Shown here: in pieces, positions 61,855 to 64,000 of the stretch | How the letters are laid out: each line of letters starts with the position of its first letter | Numbering within the stretch: position 1 is the first letter of the stretch | The notes under the pieces: model-generated | Databases searched by the model: none | What the model was told of the DNA's origin: nothing | What the model saw: the letters and a program-made list of their open reading frames with translations, nothing else | Origin: Paraburkholderia translucens | Lineage (GTDB): Bacteria; Pseudomonadota; Gammaproteobacteria; Burkholderiales; Burkholderiaceae | Length of the DNA: 64,000 bases | Reading direction: 5' to 3' | NCBI RefSeq assembly: GCF_020881035.1 | Contig: NZ_JAJITC010000014.1 | Span: forward strand, 62,001-126,000 | Position numbers and translations under genes: made by a program

Positions 61855-63006
61855 TCAAGCGCGCGGTTCGACTACCCACGCACCATTGCGCTCGACCAGC
61901 ACCCGGTCGAACGCGAATTCATCGAGATCGTGCTTGTGGCCAGGCAGTGCCTGGATCACGACTTCACCGCCATCGCGCAATGCCGCGACTGCGACGCGCA
62001 ACGCTTCGTCGTGCCGCCACGGCGCGAGGATCGCGCTGCTGCGCGCTTCGATCGGCGAGATGCGCGCGACTTCGCGCAGATCCAGCGAAAAGCCGGTCGC
62101 CGCGCGCGCGCGGCCATAGGCCTGGCCGACATGGTCGTAACGGCCGCCACGCGCGACCGCGTTCGGAACGCCGTCCACGTAAGCGGAGAACATCACGCCG
62201 CTGTGATAGGCGTAGCCGCGCAGATCGGCGAGGTCGATCATCACTTCGGCGCCGTCGACCTGGCTCGCGAGGAATGCGAGGTCGTCGAGCGCGCGGGCGA
62301 TCGCCGGCGAATTCGGCAGACGCGCGCGGGCCTCTTCGAGTACCGAGGCGTCGCCGTACAGCGTGGGCAGCGCACGCAGCGCATCGCGAATCACCGGCGA
62401 GAATTGCGCGGTCATCTCGACGAGGCGCGGCACGTCCTTGCCGGCAAGCGCGTCGTAGAGCGTCTCGCCGAGTTCCTCGGCGGCCGGCTCTGCTTCGATC
62501 AGCGCTGCCAGCACGCCCGCGTGACACAGGTCGAGACGCACCTTCGCGAGCCCGGCGAGACGCAGCGCGTCGAGCATCAGTTGCTGGATTTCGAGGTCCG
62601 CTTCGAGGCCCGCGTGGCCATAGATTTCCGCACCGATCTGGATCTGCTCGCGCGTCGCATGCAAGCCGCGCGGTCGCGTATGCGCGACGTTGCCCGCGTA
62701 GCAAAGCCGCGTGACGCCCTGGCGGTTCAGCAGATGCGCGTCGATTCGCGCGACCTGCGGCGTGATATCAGCGCGCAGACCGAGCGTGCGGCCCGACAGC
62801 TGATCGACGAGCTTGAAGGTACGCAGATTCAGATCGTGACCGCCACCCGTCAGCAGCGACTCGAGGTATTCGAGCAGCGGCGGCATCACCATCTCGTAGC
62901 CGTACGAGCGGAAACGGTCCAGCAAATGACGCCGCAATTCTTCGATCTTGCGGGCCTCCGACGGCAGCACGTCGGCAATATTCTCGGGAAGCAACCAGGT
63001 CGACAT
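61855..63006 (-). CDS. hisZ: ATP phosphoribosyltransferase regulatory subunit HisZ
   Basis: Regulatory partner of short-form HisG in the first step of histidine synthesis, homologous to the catalytic core of histidyl-tRNA synthetase but without the anticodon domain. The 383-residue product opens MSTWLLPENIADVLPSEARK. It shows class II synthetase-like segments GLRADITPQVARIDAHLL and RGGRYDHVGQAYGR. The C-terminal anticodon-binding domain of HisRS is absent, which identifies HisZ. The neighbours purA and hflC are as in other betaproteobacteria. Confidence 0.93.
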   Translation of the reverse strand: MSTWLLPENIADVLPSEARKIEELRRHLLDRFRSYGYEMVMPPLLEYLESLLTGGGHDLNLRTFKLVDQLSGRTLGLRADITPQVARIDAHLLNRQGVTRLCYAGNVAHTRPRGLHATREQIQIGAEIYGHAGLEADLEIQQLMLDALRLAGLAKVRLDLCHAGVLAALIEAEPAAEELGETLYDALAGKDVPRLVEMTAQFSPVIRDALRALPTLYGDASVLEEARARLPNSPAIARALDDLAFLASQVDGAEVMIDLADLRGYAYHSGVMFSAYVDGVPNAVARGGRYDHVGQAYGRARAATGFSLDLREVARISPIEARSSAILAPWRHDEALRVAVAALRDGGEVVIQALPGHKHDLDEFAFDRVLVERNGAWVVEPRA

Positions 63007-63222
63007 CGATACAGTCCTACGGCGTTGAACTCGGCGTCTTGAAGCGCCGATGAATGAGTGTGAATGGCGTGCAGCGGCTTGATTCTGGCGGTTGGTATCA
63101 ACGCTCGCGACGCGTTTTGCAACGCGTGGCGCCTTGCCCCAATAGTCGCGCCATGCTCGAGCGGCCGAAACAGGCGGCGAGGTGCGCCGGCACGCGGCGT
63201 TCGTCAGACAAGGCAGGCCGCT

Positions 63223-63414
63223 TCAGGTCGCGATGAACAGCAGAATCAGCCCCAGCAACATCACGATGAGCCCGCCGACGCGAATGTGATGCGGTGGCCG
63301 CTCCGCTATTTTACGGAACGTGTCGCGCCACGCGCTCGGAAAAACGAAGGGAAACATCCCCTCGATAATCAGCATCAATGCGATCGAAAGCAGTAACGAA
63401 CCAGCTATGTCCAT
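63223..63414 (-). CDS. DUF2065 small membrane protein
   Basis: A 63-residue inner-membrane protein. Two predicted membrane segments are visible: AGSLLLSIALMLIIEGMFPFVF and GGLIVMLLGLILLF, separated by a short basic loop (FRKIAERPPHHIR). This is the DUF2065 family, found between hflC and hisZ in many proteobacteria. Function is unknown. It starts at ATG 63414, 43 bases after hflC. A gap of 216 bases without a gene separates it from hisZ. Confidence 0.9.
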   Translation of the reverse strand: MDIAGSLLLSIALMLIIEGMFPFVFPSAWRDTFRKIAERPPHHIRVGGLIVMLLGLILLFIAT

Positions 63415-63457
63415 GCGAGTGAAGCGGCCGCGATGCGGATGCCGCGGCCTTCGGTAA

Positions 63458-64000
63458 TCAGCGTTTGCGCGCAGCGGGCGCGGAAGCGTCCGGGGCGGCG
63501 CCGCCGGTCGGGCTACGCATGAAGCGGAAGAACTCGCTGCTGGAGTCGACCACGATCAGATCGCCCGGCTTGAAGGTCTTCCGGTACGCCTGCATGCTTT
63601 GATAGAACTGGTAGAACTGCGGGTCCTTGCCGAACGCTTCAGCCGCGATCTCCGCGGCCTTCGCATCGCCTTCGCCGCGAATGCCCTGTGCCTGCGCGAG
63701 CCCTTCTGCAAGCACCGCCTGCTGCTGCGCAAGCGCGTCCGCGCGGATCTGGTTGGCCTCGGCAGCGCCCTTCGCGCGCTCGTCGGCCGCAGCCTGCTCG
63801 CGCGCGGCGATCATTCGCTTGAATACCGAATCGGCCACCGCCGCCGGAAAATCGATCCGCGTGAGCTGCACGTCCACCACCGACACGCCGAGCGACGCAG
63901 CGCCCTTGTCCATCGCTCCGCGCGCCTCTTGCGCGACCGCCTGCTGTTTGGCAAGCGCGTCGGACAACGTGAACCTGCCGAACGCGTCACCGAGCGCGCC
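63458..64000 (-). CDS. hflC: Protease modulator HflC, C-terminal part (cut by window edge)
   Basis: Partner of HflK in the periplasmic-side complex that restrains the FtsH protease. The window holds the last 180 residues. The frame is open from the stop at 63458 to the right edge with no start of its own. The SPFH-domain end is visible (GDAFGRFTLSDALAKQQ, then VVDVQLTRIDFPA). A long alanine- and glutamate-rich coiled coil follows (RMIAAREQAAADERAKGAAEA), then the conserved YQFYQSMQAYRKTF segment. Downstream DUF2065 and hisZ complete the hfl-his-pur order. Confidence 0.93.
   Translation of the reverse strand, partial: GALGDAFGRFTLSDALAKQQAVAQEARGAMDKGAASLGVSVVDVQLTRIDFPAAVADSVFKRMIAAREQAAADERAKGAAEANQIRADALAQQQAVLAEGLAQAQGIRGEGDAKAAEIAAEAFGKDPQFYQFYQSMQAYRKTFKPGDLIVVDSSSEFFRFMRSPTGGAAPDASAPAARKR

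Overview
The window looks like ordinary core chromosome of a Burkholderiaceae betaproteobacterium, most likely Paraburkholderia or Burkholderia. The signs are the high G+C content, an OmpC-type Burkholderia porin, the order hflC - DUF2065 - hisZ - purA - phosphoribosyltransferase, and single-gene neighbourhoods typical of the group (trmJ/cysE, suhB/lplT, tilS/accA, slyD/L16-hydroxylase cupin). I saw no integrase, transposase, phage gene, rRNA or CRISPR array. I did not find a convincing undescribed multi-gene system. The findings are local oddities and candidate regulatory sites.

Layout, left to right. Positions 1-2.3 kb hold a minus-strand run tsaB-rimI-UDG and the first codons of an unknown gene. 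An acyl-CoA-binding protein and the RNA helicase RhlE follow on the plus strand. Positions 5.3-11 kb hold the glyoxylate shunt: isocitrate lyase aceA and malate synthase aceB, separated by a universal stress protein and a divergent LysR regulator/L-2-haloacid dehalogenase pair. Positions 11-17.8 kb hold a gamma-glutamylcyclotransferase, an AraC regulator, an acetyltransferase, five tRNA genes (two Glu-Asp modules and Ala), gltX, an exported patatin and an NlpC/P60 hydrolase.

Positions 17.9-23.7 kb are the yejABEF peptide ABC importer. Positions 24.6-29.7 kb form a possible carbohydrate unit: an MFS transporter, a GH31 glycosidase and a porin, preceded by a cluster of dyads. A tRNA-Ser follows. 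Positions 30-37 kb (minus strand) carry lysC, tilS, accA, a 3-methyladenine DNA glycosylase and cysS. Positions 37-40 kb (plus) carry a TPR protein, two cyclophilins and lpxH. Then come cysE and trmJ (minus), and suhB, lplT and mutS (plus), with an exported protein resembling a degenerate metallophosphoesterase overlapping the end of mutS.

Positions 48.9-55 kb carry slyD, a RoxA-like ribosomal oxygenase, a repeat-rich small lipoprotein, dinG, a DUF465 protein and a coiled-coil exported protein. The last stretch holds tex, kup and the purine/histidine run up to hflC, which is cut by the window edge.

Start codons were chosen from ribosome-binding sites and known family N-termini. Several starts are TTG or GTG, and the text says where. 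Promoters and operators are reading-by-eye candidates only.
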